From Desulfotalea sp. (lineage in GTDB: Bacteria; Desulfobacterota; Desulfobulbia; Desulfobulbales; Desulfocapsaceae): DNA of 64,000 nt. Below, piece by piece: positions 34,748 to 44,616 of the stretch. The notes beneath the pieces are model-generated. The model had not been told where the DNA came from and searched no databases. It worked only from the letters and a program-made list of their open reading frames with translations. Within the stretch, counting starts at the first letter, position 1, and each line of letters starts with the position of its first letter. The stretch spans positions 62,001 through 126,000 of the forward strand of contig NVXR01000001.1 of NCBI GenBank assembly GCA_002733995.1. Reading direction: 5' to 3'. Made by a program: the position numbers and the translations under genes.

Positions 34748-36034
34748 ATGGATGAAAAAAATTTAGATATAGAAGTAAGTGATACAGATATGCTGGTGTC
34801 CCAGGCCCCCATCGAAGTAGTAAAGGAAATCGGTGAGTTGGTTGTTGGGCTTGATATAGGGACCACAAAAATCTGCTGTGTTGTCGGCGAGGTTATAGAT
34901 AGTGGTGTAAAAGTTATTGGTGTTGGCACCGTACCTTCCCAGGGTCTTAAAAAAGGTATTGTTGTTAATATTGAAAGTACCGTTACTTCTATTCGCGAAG
35001 CTGTTCATCTGGCAGAAGAAGATGCAGGATATGACCTGCAGTCTGAGTATGTGTATGTAGGTATCGCAGGAAACCACATTAAAGGTTTTAACAGCCCCGG
35101 AATTATTGCTGTTAATAATCGAGAAATCAAACAGGCTGATATTAACGATGTGATTGCAGCAGCACGGACCGTTAAGATTTCTGAAAATCAGCGGATCATC
35201 CATGTAATGCCACAGGAGTATATGGTGGATGACCATACCGGAATCCAAAATCCTTTGGGGATGACGGGGGTGCGACTTGTTACAAATGTTCATATTGTAA
35301 CGGCAGATATTGCAGCAGTGCACAATCTGGTCACCTGTTGTAACAAGGCAGGTCTTGAGGTGGCGGATCTTGTTCTTGAATCGATTGCATCATCCTACGC
35401 AGTTCTCAGTAAAGATGAAATGGAACTTGGCGTTGCCCTTATTGATATTGGTGGAGGAACCACGGACCTGGCGGTGTTCTGTGATGGGACAATTCGTCAT
35501 ACATGTGAAATCGGTCTTGGTGGCCATAATCTTACCAACGACCTCTCTGTAGGATTGCGTACTCCTCTTCAGGAAGCGGAACGGCTTAAGGAGGATTATG
35601 GTGGTGCTATTGCTTCTATAATCAAACCGAACCTTGTAGTCGATGTACCTACTGTGGGTGACAGGGAGCCACGCAAGGTGACCCAAAAGGTCTTAGTGGA
35701 TATTTTAGAGGCTCGGGTCCTTGAGATTTTAGAGATGATGAACAGTGAGCTTGTAGCCTCAGGACAGAAAAACAAAATTAATGGCGGGATTGTAATTACC
35801 GGTGGTACGGCACTCCTCGCCCATCTAGTTGATCTTGCCGAGCAGATATTTGACCTACCTGTTCGTATTGGTTATCCGACTGGTATTACAGGGAAAACGG
35901 CAGATTTGCATTCGCCCCGCTGTACTACAGCTGCAGGCCTGGTACTGTATGCTCGAAAGAATAATGATGCGGGTGGGAGACAGGCGATATCCGTGATTAG
36001 TAGAGTAAAAGAATGGCTTAAAAAAATCATGTAA
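34748..36034 (+). CDS. ftsA: cell division protein FtsA
   Basis: About 428 residues, an actin-like ATPase tethering FtsZ to the membrane. VVGLDIGTTKICCVVGEV (phosphate 1), GVALIDIGGGTTDLAVF (phosphate 2), GGIVITGGTALLAHL (adenosine) and the SHS2/1C region KGIVVNIE...AV are visible. The C-terminus, VKEWLKKIM, is an amphipathic membrane-targeting helix. I start at the ATG at 34748, 10 bp past ftsQ; an ATG at 34724 would overlap ftsQ. Length fits the family from this start. Confidence 0.95.
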   Translation: MDEKNLDIEVSDTDMLVSQAPIEVVKEIGELVVGLDIGTTKICCVVGEVIDSGVKVIGVGTVPSQGLKKGIVVNIESTVTSIREAVHLAEEDAGYDLQSEYVYVGIAGNHIKGFNSPGIIAVNNREIKQADINDVIAAARTVKISENQRIIHVMPQEYMVDDHTGIQNPLGMTGVRLVTNVHIVTADIAAVHNLVTCCNKAGLEVADLVLESIASSYAVLSKDEMELGVALIDIGGGTTDLAVFCDGTIRHTCEIGLGGHNLTNDLSVGLRTPLQEAERLKEDYGGAIASIIKPNLVVDVPTVGDREPRKVTQKVLVDILEARVLEILEMMNSELVASGQKNKINGGIVITGGTALLAHLVDLAEQIFDLPVRIGYPTGITGKTADLHSPRCTTAAGLVLYARKNNDAGGRQAISVISRVKEWLKKIM

Positions 36035-36147
36035 TTGGTTTTTTCCAGTTTTGCTGGGTTTTTCACAATGAGATATTAACGTATTGAGCAAATTTGCACT
36101 TTATCTCCACGAAAGTGGTTGTTTAAGTAATAGATGAGGGGGTTGTT

Positions 36148-37371
36148 ATGCCGTTTAGAATACCGGAATCAGAAGGCGTGGCCGTAGTGAAGGTTTTCGG
36201 CGTCGGTGGGGGTGGCGGGAATGCTATCAACACAATGGTAGCGAACAGATTGCAGGGTGTTGAATTTATCGCCGCTAATACAGATAAGCAGGCTTTAAAC
36301 CAATCCAAGGCAGATATCTGTTTACAGATAGGGCCGAATATTACCAAGGGGCTTGGAGCAGGTGCCGATCCGGAAACCGGTGGTATGGCTGCAATGGAGT
36401 CCGTTGAGGAAATCAAAGAAGCCTTGAAAGGTAGTGACATGGTTTTTGTTACTGCAGGTCTTGGTGGGGGAACTGGAACTGGTGCTGCCCCTATTGTTGC
36501 TAAAGTGAGTAAAGAACTCGGTGCTCTTACAGTCGCCGTTGTTACTAAGCCTTTTAGCTTTGAGGGTAAATTCCGTGCCAAAAATGCGGAAGCAGGATGG
36601 GCGGAATTGCATAAATATGCAGATACGATCATCACGGTGCCCAATGATCGTCTGCTGTCAATAATGCAAAAAAACAGTAAACTTTCCGATATGCTTTCAA
36701 TGGCGGATAACGTTCTTTTGCAAGCTGTGAAAGGTATTACTGATCTTATAAATGTTCCCGGGCTTATTAACGCGGATTTTGCTGATTTACGTACGGTTAT
36801 GCAAGAGGTTGGGCCGGCTATTATGGGTTCTGGAGTGGCAGTTGGCGAAGGGCGGGCTACCGAGGCTGCCAGAAGGGCCATTGACAATCAGCTTCTTGAA
36901 GATTTTGGTATTGATGGCGCGAGGGGTTTGCTCATTAATATCTCTGCATCGGAAGAATCGTTCACCATGTCAGAATTTATGGAGGCCTCTGCGCTTATCC
37001 AGGAAAAAGTCGATGATGATGCTAAGGTAGTTATTGGCGCCTTGTATGATGATGCCCTTGGTGATGAACTGCACGTTACGGTAATTGCAACGGGCGTTGG
37101 TAATATGCTTGATGAACAGGATACCATCAATCCTGTTGAAGATCATATGAGCAAACCTTCGCAACCCTTGAGAAAGGACAGTGACACAATTGCTAAAGGG
37201 GCTCCTGCAGCTCCAAATAGTCAATCTTCGGTTCGTCTACCTAAATCAAAATTTGATGCCCTTGATAACCTTGGAGCCTCAAATGTTCCGGATGGAAAAA
37301 TGACGAATTCGATCAATTGGAATGACGATTACCTGGAAACACCAACGTATCTTCGCAGGAGAGCCAACTAG
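36148..37371 (+). CDS. ftsZ: cell division protein FtsZ
   Basis: A 407-residue tubulin-like GTPase. KVFGVGGGGGNAINTM, ANTDKQALN, the tubulin signature LGGGTGTGAAPIVA and the synergy-loop NADFADLRTVM are present. After a linker the C-terminal peptide reads DDYLETPTYLRRRAN, the docking site for FtsA. GATGAGGGGG gives a strong ribosome binding site, suggesting high expression. It is the last gene of the dcw cluster. Confidence 0.97.
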   Translation: MPFRIPESEGVAVVKVFGVGGGGGNAINTMVANRLQGVEFIAANTDKQALNQSKADICLQIGPNITKGLGAGADPETGGMAAMESVEEIKEALKGSDMVFVTAGLGGGTGTGAAPIVAKVSKELGALTVAVVTKPFSFEGKFRAKNAEAGWAELHKYADTIITVPNDRLLSIMQKNSKLSDMLSMADNVLLQAVKGITDLINVPGLINADFADLRTVMQEVGPAIMGSGVAVGEGRATEAARRAIDNQLLEDFGIDGARGLLINISASEESFTMSEFMEASALIQEKVDDDAKVVIGALYDDALGDELHVTVIATGVGNMLDEQDTINPVEDHMSKPSQPLRKDSDTIAKGAPAAPNSQSSVRLPKSKFDALDNLGASNVPDGKMTNSINWNDDYLETPTYLRRRAN

Positions 37372-37801
37372 ACGCTTTGTTCGGGGATGGTTTAGTGTGT
37401 TACACCTCTTTGCAATGTAGTAAAAAAATGTTGAAAGAGAGCAAGCAGACGGTGGGGCGTTGATATGGTTCACCAAGCTCTGTTTCATTGAGGACATTTT
37501 TTAGCTGTGCCCCTAAAACGCCTACTTTCGGACAATCTCCTTGGGCGTTTTTAGAAAACTCCTTGTTTTGACTGTTTATATAATGGGGCAGAGATCGCTG
37601 ATCATTGTGTGTCTTTGCTTCGAGTATTAGCCTGTACAAGTGGTTGCCTTTTCTTACAGGACTCTCTCTCTCTTTAATATAGAGCTATTGTGTGTTTAAT
37701 AGCTTGTCTTTGCGTTGTTTTTCCCTTGTTTCTTTTCTCTGTGTTCGCACAAATAAAGTTATGAACCTACAGCCAAGCGGTTTCTCCATGGGTATCAAGC
37801 A
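37372..37801. other. gap after ftsZ with hairpins
   Basis: No gene is seen in 430 bp. AAAACGCC (37515-37522) pairs with GGCGTTTT (37544-37551), followed by more T; this is the likely terminator of the dcw operon, though its loop is long (21 bases). A second hairpin, AGCTATT/AATAGCT (37683-37704), lies about 100 bp before the sensor kinase gene. Confidence 0.5.
37515..37552 (+). terminator. probable terminator of the dcw cluster
   Basis: AAAACGCC and GGCGTTTTT form an 8-bp stem ending in a T-run, about 145 bp after the ftsZ stop. The large loop makes it less certain than the other terminators here. Confidence 0.5.
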
Positions 37802-39334
37802 ATGACCTATTCGTTTTTTCTTCGCCTGACTGAACAGGCAATCGCCGTATTCTCTGCTCTTGGTTTTGGGGCAAAAAAGAGAACCTCTGAGAACTCTCAA
37901 AAGGAGCAAAAGAATACAGATGATCCAGGCTCTGGTCTTGGTTCTTTTAAACTTGTAAAGTATTTTTCTTTTTCCAGCCTCGGCGTTTTTCTTATTTTTA
38001 CTCTTCTTCTCTCTTGGTTGATTTCAGACAATGCTCGTAAGGTAATGCTACAGCAAAATGAGGAATATTCACTTCTTCTTGCAGAAAACATTAATCAACA
38101 GGTCTTTAGACGCTTTGTCCTACCGGCGGTGATTCGCTATGGCGGCATTGCCCTGCGTAAGCCTGAGCAGTTTGAATTACTCGATTCAGTGATAAAAAGT
38201 GTCATTCAGGGAATGAAAATAGGCTCAGTCACTATTTATGATTCGTCACGAAACATTATTTCCTATTCAACGATCTCTGATTTAATCGGGAAAAAAGATG
38301 TAGGAAAATATGAGTACAAAGTTGCCCTAGAAGGTGTCTCTAATTCACGTCTTGTTTACAGTGGTTCAGTTCTCAGTTTGTTGCATATTACCGATAAGAT
38401 CCACTGCAACTTGAAAACATTTATTCCTTTTAAACAGGTCAGGACAGACGGGGATGGAGACCTGATAATGGGGGTAATTGAAATTGAGAAGGATCTCTCT
38501 AGGAATTACCTGCACATCATAAAATTTCAGGGTCGCATTATAGTTGTTTCTAGCTTGGTGATGGGAATCCTCTTTCTGGTCCTACGTTCCATCGTTGCAA
38601 GGGCAGGCGAAAAAATCGAGAAACGGGCAATAGAACGCCAGAGACTCGAAGAAAAGCTTAATCAGGCAGAGAGGCTTGCCCATCTTGGGACAATGGTTGC
38701 GACGGTCAGCCACGAAATTAAAAGTCCCCTTGGTATTGTGCGTAGTACTGCAGAGATTCTTGCCAAGAGAATTCAAAAGATTGCACCAGGTAATGAACAT
38801 CTCGCCAAAATTGTTGTGGACGAGACAATCAGGCTCAATGATATTGTTGTTGAATTCCTTGATTTTGCAAGACCTCAAAAAACCAATCTCCTACCCGTGG
38901 GTATTAATGAAATAGTCCGTAAGGTACTGGGTTTTACTTCAGCGGAACTCAAACTTAAAAATATAGATCTTATTTCTGATCTCTCCCCGGATTTGAGCCA
39001 AAATTATATTGACCACGACCTGTTTTACAGGGCGCTTTTAAATATCTTCGTAAATGGTATACAGGCGATGGATGGCGGGGGCGAGTTTCAGGTAACCACG
39101 CGGAAAAATGCAAGTGGGCGCAATGAAATATCTATTCGGGACAGCGGGGAAGGTATCTCCCAAGAGAATGTTAAAAAAATATTTGAACCTTTTTTCACAA
39201 ATAAAAATAAAGGTACTGGTCTCGGGCTTGCCATCACCAAGAATATTATAGAGAGTCATGGCGCAGAATTAACTGTGCAGAGTGTCGAGCAGGAAGGTAC
39301 AACCTTTACAATAATCTTCCCGGTCGTGTCATGA
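37802..39334 (+). CDS. membrane sensor histidine kinase
   Basis: A 510-residue protein. A membrane helix near 53-76 (FSFSSLGVFLIFTLLLSWLI), a periplasmic sensor (about 77-240), a second helix (about 243-263), then HisKA with the H box VSHEIKSPLGIV. The N box is in LLNIFVNGIQAMD, the G1 box in IRDSGEGIS and the G2 box in GTGLGLAITKNIIESHG. It resembles ZraS/NtrB-like kinases. Its stop overlaps the ATG of the FetA-type gene (ATGA) and no response regulator follows, so the partner regulator is elsewhere. The ligand is unknown; metal or oxidative stress is a guess from the neighbours. Confidence 0.85.
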   Translation: MTYSFFLRLTEQAIAVFSALGFGAKKRTSENSQKEQKNTDDPGSGLGSFKLVKYFSFSSLGVFLIFTLLLSWLISDNARKVMLQQNEEYSLLLAENINQQVFRRFVLPAVIRYGGIALRKPEQFELLDSVIKSVIQGMKIGSVTIYDSSRNIISYSTISDLIGKKDVGKYEYKVALEGVSNSRLVYSGSVLSLLHITDKIHCNLKTFIPFKQVRTDGDGDLIMGVIEIEKDLSRNYLHIIKFQGRIIVVSSLVMGILFLVLRSIVARAGEKIEKRAIERQRLEEKLNQAERLAHLGTMVATVSHEIKSPLGIVRSTAEILAKRIQKIAPGNEHLAKIVVDETIRLNDIVVEFLDFARPQKTNLLPVGINEIVRKVLGFTSAELKLKNIDLISDLSPDLSQNYIDHDLFYRALLNIFVNGIQAMDGGGEFQVTTRKNASGRNEISIRDSGEGISQENVKKIFEPFFTNKNKGTGLGLAITKNIIESHGAELTVQSVEQEGTTFTIIFPVVS

Positions 39335-39948
39335 TCGATACGCTTCTAGCGGTACGTAATCTCTGCTTTCAGGGTTGTGGCCCCCTGTCATTTTCTCTAT
39401 CCCAGGGGGAGTGCATTGGCATACGGGGACAATCTGGGGTTGGGAAAACCCAGATGTTTCGTGCCCTGTCTGATCTGATACCCTCAACAGGGGAGGTCCT
39501 GTTAAGAGGCCGTGCCAGGGAAACTTTTGCTGCACCTCGGTGGCGGACCTTAGTCTCCATGTTACCCACCGATTCAGTGTGGTGGTATGATGATGTCGCT
39601 GCACATTTTAACTCTTCCGAGGCGCGGGTCTTTCTTGACAGGATGTGTGGGAAAGTTGGCCTTGCCGCTGAAATAGCAAGTTGGCAGGTAAACCGTCTTT
39701 CAACTGGGGAAAAGCAACGTCTTGCCCTTTTACGAAGTTTGCAGATTAAGCCCGGCATTCTTCTTCTTGATGAACCGACCTCAGCGTTAGATGACCTCAG
39801 TACAAAGCTGGTGGAAACCTTGCTTCTGGAGCGCTGCCGGGATGAAGGACTTTCGCTTATGTGGGTCAGCCATGACGAAGCCCAGCTAGCACGGGTGAGT
39901 GACAGATTATTTGTTATGCATAAAAATCAACTGACAGAAGTCGTCTAA
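39331..39948 (+). CDS. fetA: ABC exporter ATPase, FetA-like
   Basis: A 205-residue ABC ATPase. Walker A GIRGQSGVGKTQMF (about 31-44), signature LSTGEKQRLALLRS, Walker B ILLLDEPTSALDD, and switch His in MWVSHDEAQLAR. The small size and the UPF0014 permease 187 bp downstream match FetAB (YbbL/YbbM), reported to export iron under oxidative stress in E. coli. That this pair moves iron is inference. It is translationally coupled to the kinase gene. Confidence 0.75.
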   Translation: MIDTLLAVRNLCFQGCGPLSFSLSQGECIGIRGQSGVGKTQMFRALSDLIPSTGEVLLRGRARETFAAPRWRTLVSMLPTDSVWWYDDVAAHFNSSEARVFLDRMCGKVGLAAEIASWQVNRLSTGEKQRLALLRSLQIKPGILLLDEPTSALDDLSTKLVETLLLERCRDEGLSLMWVSHDEAQLARVSDRLFVMHKNQLTEVV

Positions 39949-40134
39949 GGGGCATGTTCTGTTTTGCGGATTGAAACATTAAGTAACTCGGGTTTGTCTC
40001 ACATAAATCTGTATTGTATTAAGGCATTACTTCAACAATGTTTTTGCCGGGGCGTCATAGACTACTGCCTTTTGTTTAGTGTTCGTGGTCTTTTGTGACA
40101 GCAGGTCCTTTAGTAAGGCCTTAAGGGGTGGGGT

Positions 40135-40950
40135 ATGAATATTGATTCGGGTACAGTTCTTCGCTTAACGAGTTTTGATCTTTGTCTGGCCTCCTCTTTG
40201 ATGCTGGTTCTTGCAATACTCAGCCTCGTATTGCAACTTGGTCTCGAAAAAAAAATCCTGATTTACTCAATTCGGATGACAGCTCAACTCCTTTTTATAG
40301 GTGTCATTCTTCGTTATCTCTTTGCAAGTTCTAGTTTTATCCTCGTTTTTTTATTGTCGATGGTCATGCTCTCTGCCGCTGGACGTGAAGCTTGGGTCAG
40401 GCAGAAGAGAAAGATAAAAGGTTTCACTGGTTATTTGATTAGCACTGGGTCGATGTTTGTCTCCTCTTTTTCCATCGCCCTGATTGCCCTGAGTGTCATT
40501 ATTGATGTCAAACCTTGGTATACTCCCCAGTATGCTATTCCACTGCTTGGTATGTTGCTGGGCAATACCATGACCGGAGTTGCACTTGCCGTGGACCAGC
40601 TGACCGAGCAGTTGTATCGTCGAAGGAGTGAAGTGGAACAGCGATTACTTCTTGGTCAAGACTGGAAAGAGGCAAGTCTTGATATTAGACGCGATTGTAT
40701 TCGCACAGGAATGACGCCCATTATTAATTCCATGGCTGCGGCGGGGCTTGTCAGCCTGCCCGGTATGATGACCGGCCAAATTCTTGGAGGGACGCCACCC
40801 GTTGAAGCCGTAAAATACCAGATTCTTATTATGTTTCTTATCGCTGGAGGTACCGGGTTTGGCGTTATTTCTGCGATATGGGCATCGAGTAGGGTGCTTT
40901 TTGATCACAGGGAACGTCTGCGCCTTGATAACCTGCAATCAGAGAGGTGA
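40135..40950 (+). CDS. fetB: FetB/UPF0014 family ABC permease
   Basis: A 271-residue membrane protein with about seven helices. IRMTAQLLFIGVILRYLF, YAIPLLGMLLGNTMTGVALA, RTGMTPIINSMAAAGLVSLPGMMTGQILGG (quoted as landmarks near 187-216) and the segment after it match the UPF0014/FetB family. AAGGGGTGGGG precedes the ATG. It pairs with the ATPase upstream to form an exporter thought to handle iron. Confidence 0.8.
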   Translation: MNIDSGTVLRLTSFDLCLASSLMLVLAILSLVLQLGLEKKILIYSIRMTAQLLFIGVILRYLFASSSFILVFLLSMVMLSAAGREAWVRQKRKIKGFTGYLISTGSMFVSSFSIALIALSVIIDVKPWYTPQYAIPLLGMLLGNTMTGVALAVDQLTEQLYRRRSEVEQRLLLGQDWKEASLDIRRDCIRTGMTPIINSMAAAGLVSLPGMMTGQILGGTPPVEAVKYQILIMFLIAGGTGFGVISAIWASSRVLFDHRERLRLDNLQSER

Positions 40951-41083
40951 TAAAAGCCGCCTTTTAAAAAAAGGAGCTTGTGGTTTGCAATGTTTAATGT
41001 ACATATGATTAAAACTGTGCAGGTTAGCCGGTAGTATCGGTTGAAAATCATTATTAAAAATTTTGTAATGTTGAGGGAAAGGC

Positions 41084-42811
41084 ATGGGAAAAAAAATACT
41101 CATTATTGGTGGGGTAGCGGCAGGGCCAAAGGCTGCCTGTCGGATAAAAAGATTGATGGCGGATGCAGAGGTTACAATAGTGGATCAGGATAGTCTGATT
41201 TCCTACGGTGGCTGTGGCATACCTTACTATGTCGCAGGTGATGTCTCGGATGAAAAAGAGCTGAGATCCACCAGCTTTCATATGCTCAGAAATGAAGCAT
41301 TTTTTGAAAATGCAAAAGGGGTAAAGGCTCTTACGAGTACCAAAGCCCTTTCGATCAACCGCAAGAATAAAACTGTTTTGGTTGAAAATATTGTATCGGG
41401 TAAGCAGACAGATCTCCCCTATGACACCTTGATGCTGGCAACGGGCAGTACGCCGATAGACTTACCCATTCCTGGAACTGATGCAGCAAACGTGTTCACG
41501 GTGAATGATCTGCATAAGGCAATTGCCATCAAAGAAATGATTGCCAAAGGTAAGGTTGATACGGCCGTGGTGATCGGTGGTGGGGCCATTGGAATCGAAA
41601 TGGCAGAGGCCTTTACCGATCTTTGGGGCGTTAAGACTTCTCTGATCGAGTATATGGACCAATTGCTTCCACGTATTGTGGACAAGCCCTTTGCGCGCAT
41701 AATGGAGAAAAATCTTAGAAATAGTAAGGTAGATCTTTTCCTCGGTGAAGGGGCAGAAGAAATTATTGTTGTAGATGGTGTCGCAGTAGGAGTACGGACA
41801 GGAAAAAGAACAATAGATGCTGATCTCGTTATTATTGCAGCAGGAATCAGACCCCGGGGTGAACTTGCCAAAGAGGCGGGACTCCAGACTTCTGATCGTG
41901 GAGCAATTACTGTTAACGAAAGGATGCAGACTTCTGATCCAAACATTTACGCCGCCGGTGACTGTGTAGAAATCACCCATCTTGTGTCTGGGAAAAAGTT
42001 TGTGGCTCCATTTGGAAGTATGGCCAATAGAGAAGGCCGGGTCGTCGCCGATAATATTGCAGGTATTCCTTCAAAATTTAAAGGTGGAATAGGCAGTTTT
42101 ATTGTTAAGGCCTTTGAGGTAGCAGTGGGTTCTGTTGGCTTGAGCTATGAGATGGCATGTGCCGAGGGGTTTGATGCTGGTTATTCACTGTCATCACCTG
42201 CAGACAGGGCTCATTTTTATCCCGGTCAGGCTGTTATCTGCCTTGAACTTGTCTTTGATAAAAAAACCAGGCGTGTTTTAGGGCTCCAGGGTTCGGGGCC
42301 TGTAAATGATGGCTTGTCTGTACGTTTAGATGCTGCTGCTGTTGCCATTAGTGCAGGCGCTACCATAGATGATTTTGGTACCATCGAAATGGCATATTCA
42401 CCTCCCTTTTCCCCGGCAATAGATCCAATCAATGCCGCCGCTTATATCGCTGATAATCTCTGCGATAACAGGATGCGTCAGATTGATCTTGAGGTCTTTA
42501 ACGATTGGATGGGGCAGCCAGAAAAGAATACTGACTGGGTTGTTGTTGATGTTCGAAGTGAAAGAGAAATGGCTCCTTATAGAGAAAAATTTGGGGATAC
42601 GGTGTGGCTGTCTCTTCCCTATGATCAAGTGAGGTCTCGCTATGACGAGTTGCCAAAAGACAAAAAGATGATCATTTTCTGCAATGCGGGCTCCAGATCT
42701 TATGAGGTGCAGGTGTTACTCGAATCTGTTGGTTTTCCTAACACTGAGGTGGTGCCAGGAGGTTTCAATATAATCAGTCGTATGGGCGCAGAATGGCTGC
42801 CAGTTCTATAG
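41084..42811 (+). CDS. FAD-dependent persulfide/CoA-disulfide reductase with rhodanese domain
   Basis: A 575-residue protein. The N-terminal FAD fold (ILIIGGVAAGPKAACRIKR) carries the redox Cys in ISYGGCGIPYYVAG (about 44). An NAD(P)H fold (VVIGGGAIGIEMAEAF), FAD site NIYAAGDCVE and a dimerisation domain follow. Residues about 480-575 are a rhodanese domain with the active Cys in IFCNAGSRSYE. The layout is that of Npsr/CoADR-Rhd enzymes, which reduce persulfides, polysulfide or CoA disulfide with NADH, fitting a sulfur-metabolising anaerobe. The true substrate is not readable. It follows the FetAB pair by 133 bp. Confidence 0.85.
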   Translation: MGKKILIIGGVAAGPKAACRIKRLMADAEVTIVDQDSLISYGGCGIPYYVAGDVSDEKELRSTSFHMLRNEAFFENAKGVKALTSTKALSINRKNKTVLVENIVSGKQTDLPYDTLMLATGSTPIDLPIPGTDAANVFTVNDLHKAIAIKEMIAKGKVDTAVVIGGGAIGIEMAEAFTDLWGVKTSLIEYMDQLLPRIVDKPFARIMEKNLRNSKVDLFLGEGAEEIIVVDGVAVGVRTGKRTIDADLVIIAAGIRPRGELAKEAGLQTSDRGAITVNERMQTSDPNIYAAGDCVEITHLVSGKKFVAPFGSMANREGRVVADNIAGIPSKFKGGIGSFIVKAFEVAVGSVGLSYEMACAEGFDAGYSLSSPADRAHFYPGQAVICLELVFDKKTRRVLGLQGSGPVNDGLSVRLDAAAVAISAGATIDDFGTIEMAYSPPFSPAIDPINAAAYIADNLCDNRMRQIDLEVFNDWMGQPEKNTDWVVVDVRSEREMAPYREKFGDTVWLSLPYDQVRSRYDELPKDKKMIIFCNAGSRSYEVQVLLESVGFPNTEVVPGGFNIISRMGAEWLPVL

Positions 42812-42984
42812 TTCAGTACTATTCTGAATGGTGCTTAAAACCGCTTGGGATTTTGCTTGAAAAAATATCATTTTTTTCTCTATCAGAATTAGACAAGCGG
42901 TGAGGGCCTGTGCTATGATAAGTATTCTTACCGATAGTATTTATTCAGTGTAATTTATCAATAATATTGATTGCAGGGGTTTGT

Positions 42985-44616
42985 ATGGCAGAATTGAATG
43001 GAAAGCACATGATTGAAGAGATTCAGGATAACATAAAAACAGGTGATGCATTAAAAGCGCAGCTCGTTTTGTCGCATATGGGGGGCATTGATCAAAAAAC
43101 ACGTAATAAGCTGGTGTATTTACTCTCCCGTGCTGACGTTGAATTTTCTGTTCCTCTTTTTCTTTATCTGCTTCAGAAGCATCCTGATGTCGTTGGAGAT
43201 ATGCCGATTATTCGTGAAACTTTGTTGTCCATCTTACTTGCATATCCCGAGAAGTTGGTCGCATTTCTTGGCTCTCCTAAGATTGATGATAAGACAGAAC
43301 TCATCAAACTTGTTGGTGAGTTAAAACTTGAGACAGCTACCTCAAAACTTCTTGAGATTGTCGCGGTTTGTGACGACGAAGCTGAAATACACATAATTAT
43401 TGAGAGTCTTGGCCTGATAGGCGATCCCGAGTCCATCAATACTCTGACAGATTATCTGTATGCCGCAAATAGAGAGCTTATCACAGGTGCAATCCAATCT
43501 TTAGGGCAGGTGGGGACACCCACCGCAATGCATAGATTGGCCGAAAGGATGGGCACGGATCATGAAATCGATTATATGATTCTCTCAATCTTTGCAGAGG
43601 TTCAAGATCAGATATCGCTGGAAAAACTCAACGATACAATTCGTTCGCACTACGCTCATATGCGGACCTTTGCCAAGTCGGAGTTGGTAAAAATTGGCCC
43701 CAAGGCGGTTCCGGTATTGATTGAAAACCTCTATGGCAGTGATTCGGACTTCCTCATTCATACCTTGAATGTTCTTGGGGATATTGGTGATGAGTCGGCG
43801 GTTGTACCTATTCGTAAGTTGTTGGCAAATGAGCCTAAAAGCGCCAATGTACGCTTTGCAGCGTATGAAGGGCTTGCAATGTTGCCTCTTAAAAAAGGTG
43901 CATATACATTGACGGCAGGGCTGACGGATTGTGAAGATCATGTTTGTGTAGCTGCAGCCAGAGCCATTGATAAAAACTTTTCTACGATTCTTGGTGCAGG
44001 TATTAAAAACCTGCTGAGAGGGCCCGAGGCTGAAGCGAGACATATTTCAAAAATAATTGTTAATGCACAGGTTGATAATATCTTTTTAAACCTTGCAGAC
44101 GATGAAGTTTTTGAAGAACTTGCCCTGGTCTACCTCCCCCATACTCATAAAGATATCCGGAATCATTACAGTCAGTTATTGAAGCAGAATGGTAAAGAAG
44201 CCTTTGCTCAAAAATTTACCGGTGCTGAGGAAGATACGGTACGTCCTAAGATTGTTGCTGTTGATGATTCGAGGATGATCTTAAATATTTATAAGGTAAC
44301 TCTGCATGAACTCGGTTTTGATCCAGTGTTGTTCGAGTTTCCTTCATCAGCAATCGAGTGGTTGGCAACAGAGAAACCTCTAATGGTACTGACAGATCTT
44401 AATATGCCGGATATAACAGGTATCCAGTTGACTGAAGAAATAAGGAAACGCTATACCTCAAAACTCCTACCTATCATTATGGTCACAACCCAGAATGAAA
44501 GTACGGACAACGAGGCGGCCTATGTCGCGGGAGTTGATTCTATCTTGCACAAGCCTTTTAATGCTGCATCGCTGGGTGACGCAATAAAAAATGTTTTGAA
44601 GAAAGTTTCTAGCTGA
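42985..44616 (+). CDS. HEAT-repeat protein with C-terminal response-regulator receiver
   Basis: About 543 residues from the ATG at 42985 (AGGGG 6 bases before). Residues 1-410 are alpha-helical HEAT/PBS-like repeats (LIGDPESINTLTDYL, SLGQVGTPTAMHRL, VLGDIGDESAVVPIRKLL). Residues about 420-543 are a receiver domain: IVAVDDSRMIL, phospho-acceptor Asp in MVLTDLNMPDITG, Thr in IMVTTQNE, Lys in ILHKPF. There is no output domain after the receiver, so the HEAT part probably acts as the output or binding partner. It converges on and overlaps the PHP gene by 8 bp. Confidence 0.75.
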   Translation: MAELNGKHMIEEIQDNIKTGDALKAQLVLSHMGGIDQKTRNKLVYLLSRADVEFSVPLFLYLLQKHPDVVGDMPIIRETLLSILLAYPEKLVAFLGSPKIDDKTELIKLVGELKLETATSKLLEIVAVCDDEAEIHIIIESLGLIGDPESINTLTDYLYAANRELITGAIQSLGQVGTPTAMHRLAERMGTDHEIDYMILSIFAEVQDQISLEKLNDTIRSHYAHMRTFAKSELVKIGPKAVPVLIENLYGSDSDFLIHTLNVLGDIGDESAVVPIRKLLANEPKSANVRFAAYEGLAMLPLKKGAYTLTAGLTDCEDHVCVAAARAIDKNFSTILGAGIKNLLRGPEAEARHISKIIVNAQVDNIFLNLADDEVFEELALVYLPHTHKDIRNHYSQLLKQNGKEAFAQKFTGAEEDTVRPKIVAVDDSRMILNIYKVTLHELGFDPVLFEFPSSAIEWLATEKPLMVLTDLNMPDITGIQLTEEIRKRYTSKLLPIIMVTTQNESTDNEAAYVAGVDSILHKPFNAASLGDAIKNVLKKVSS

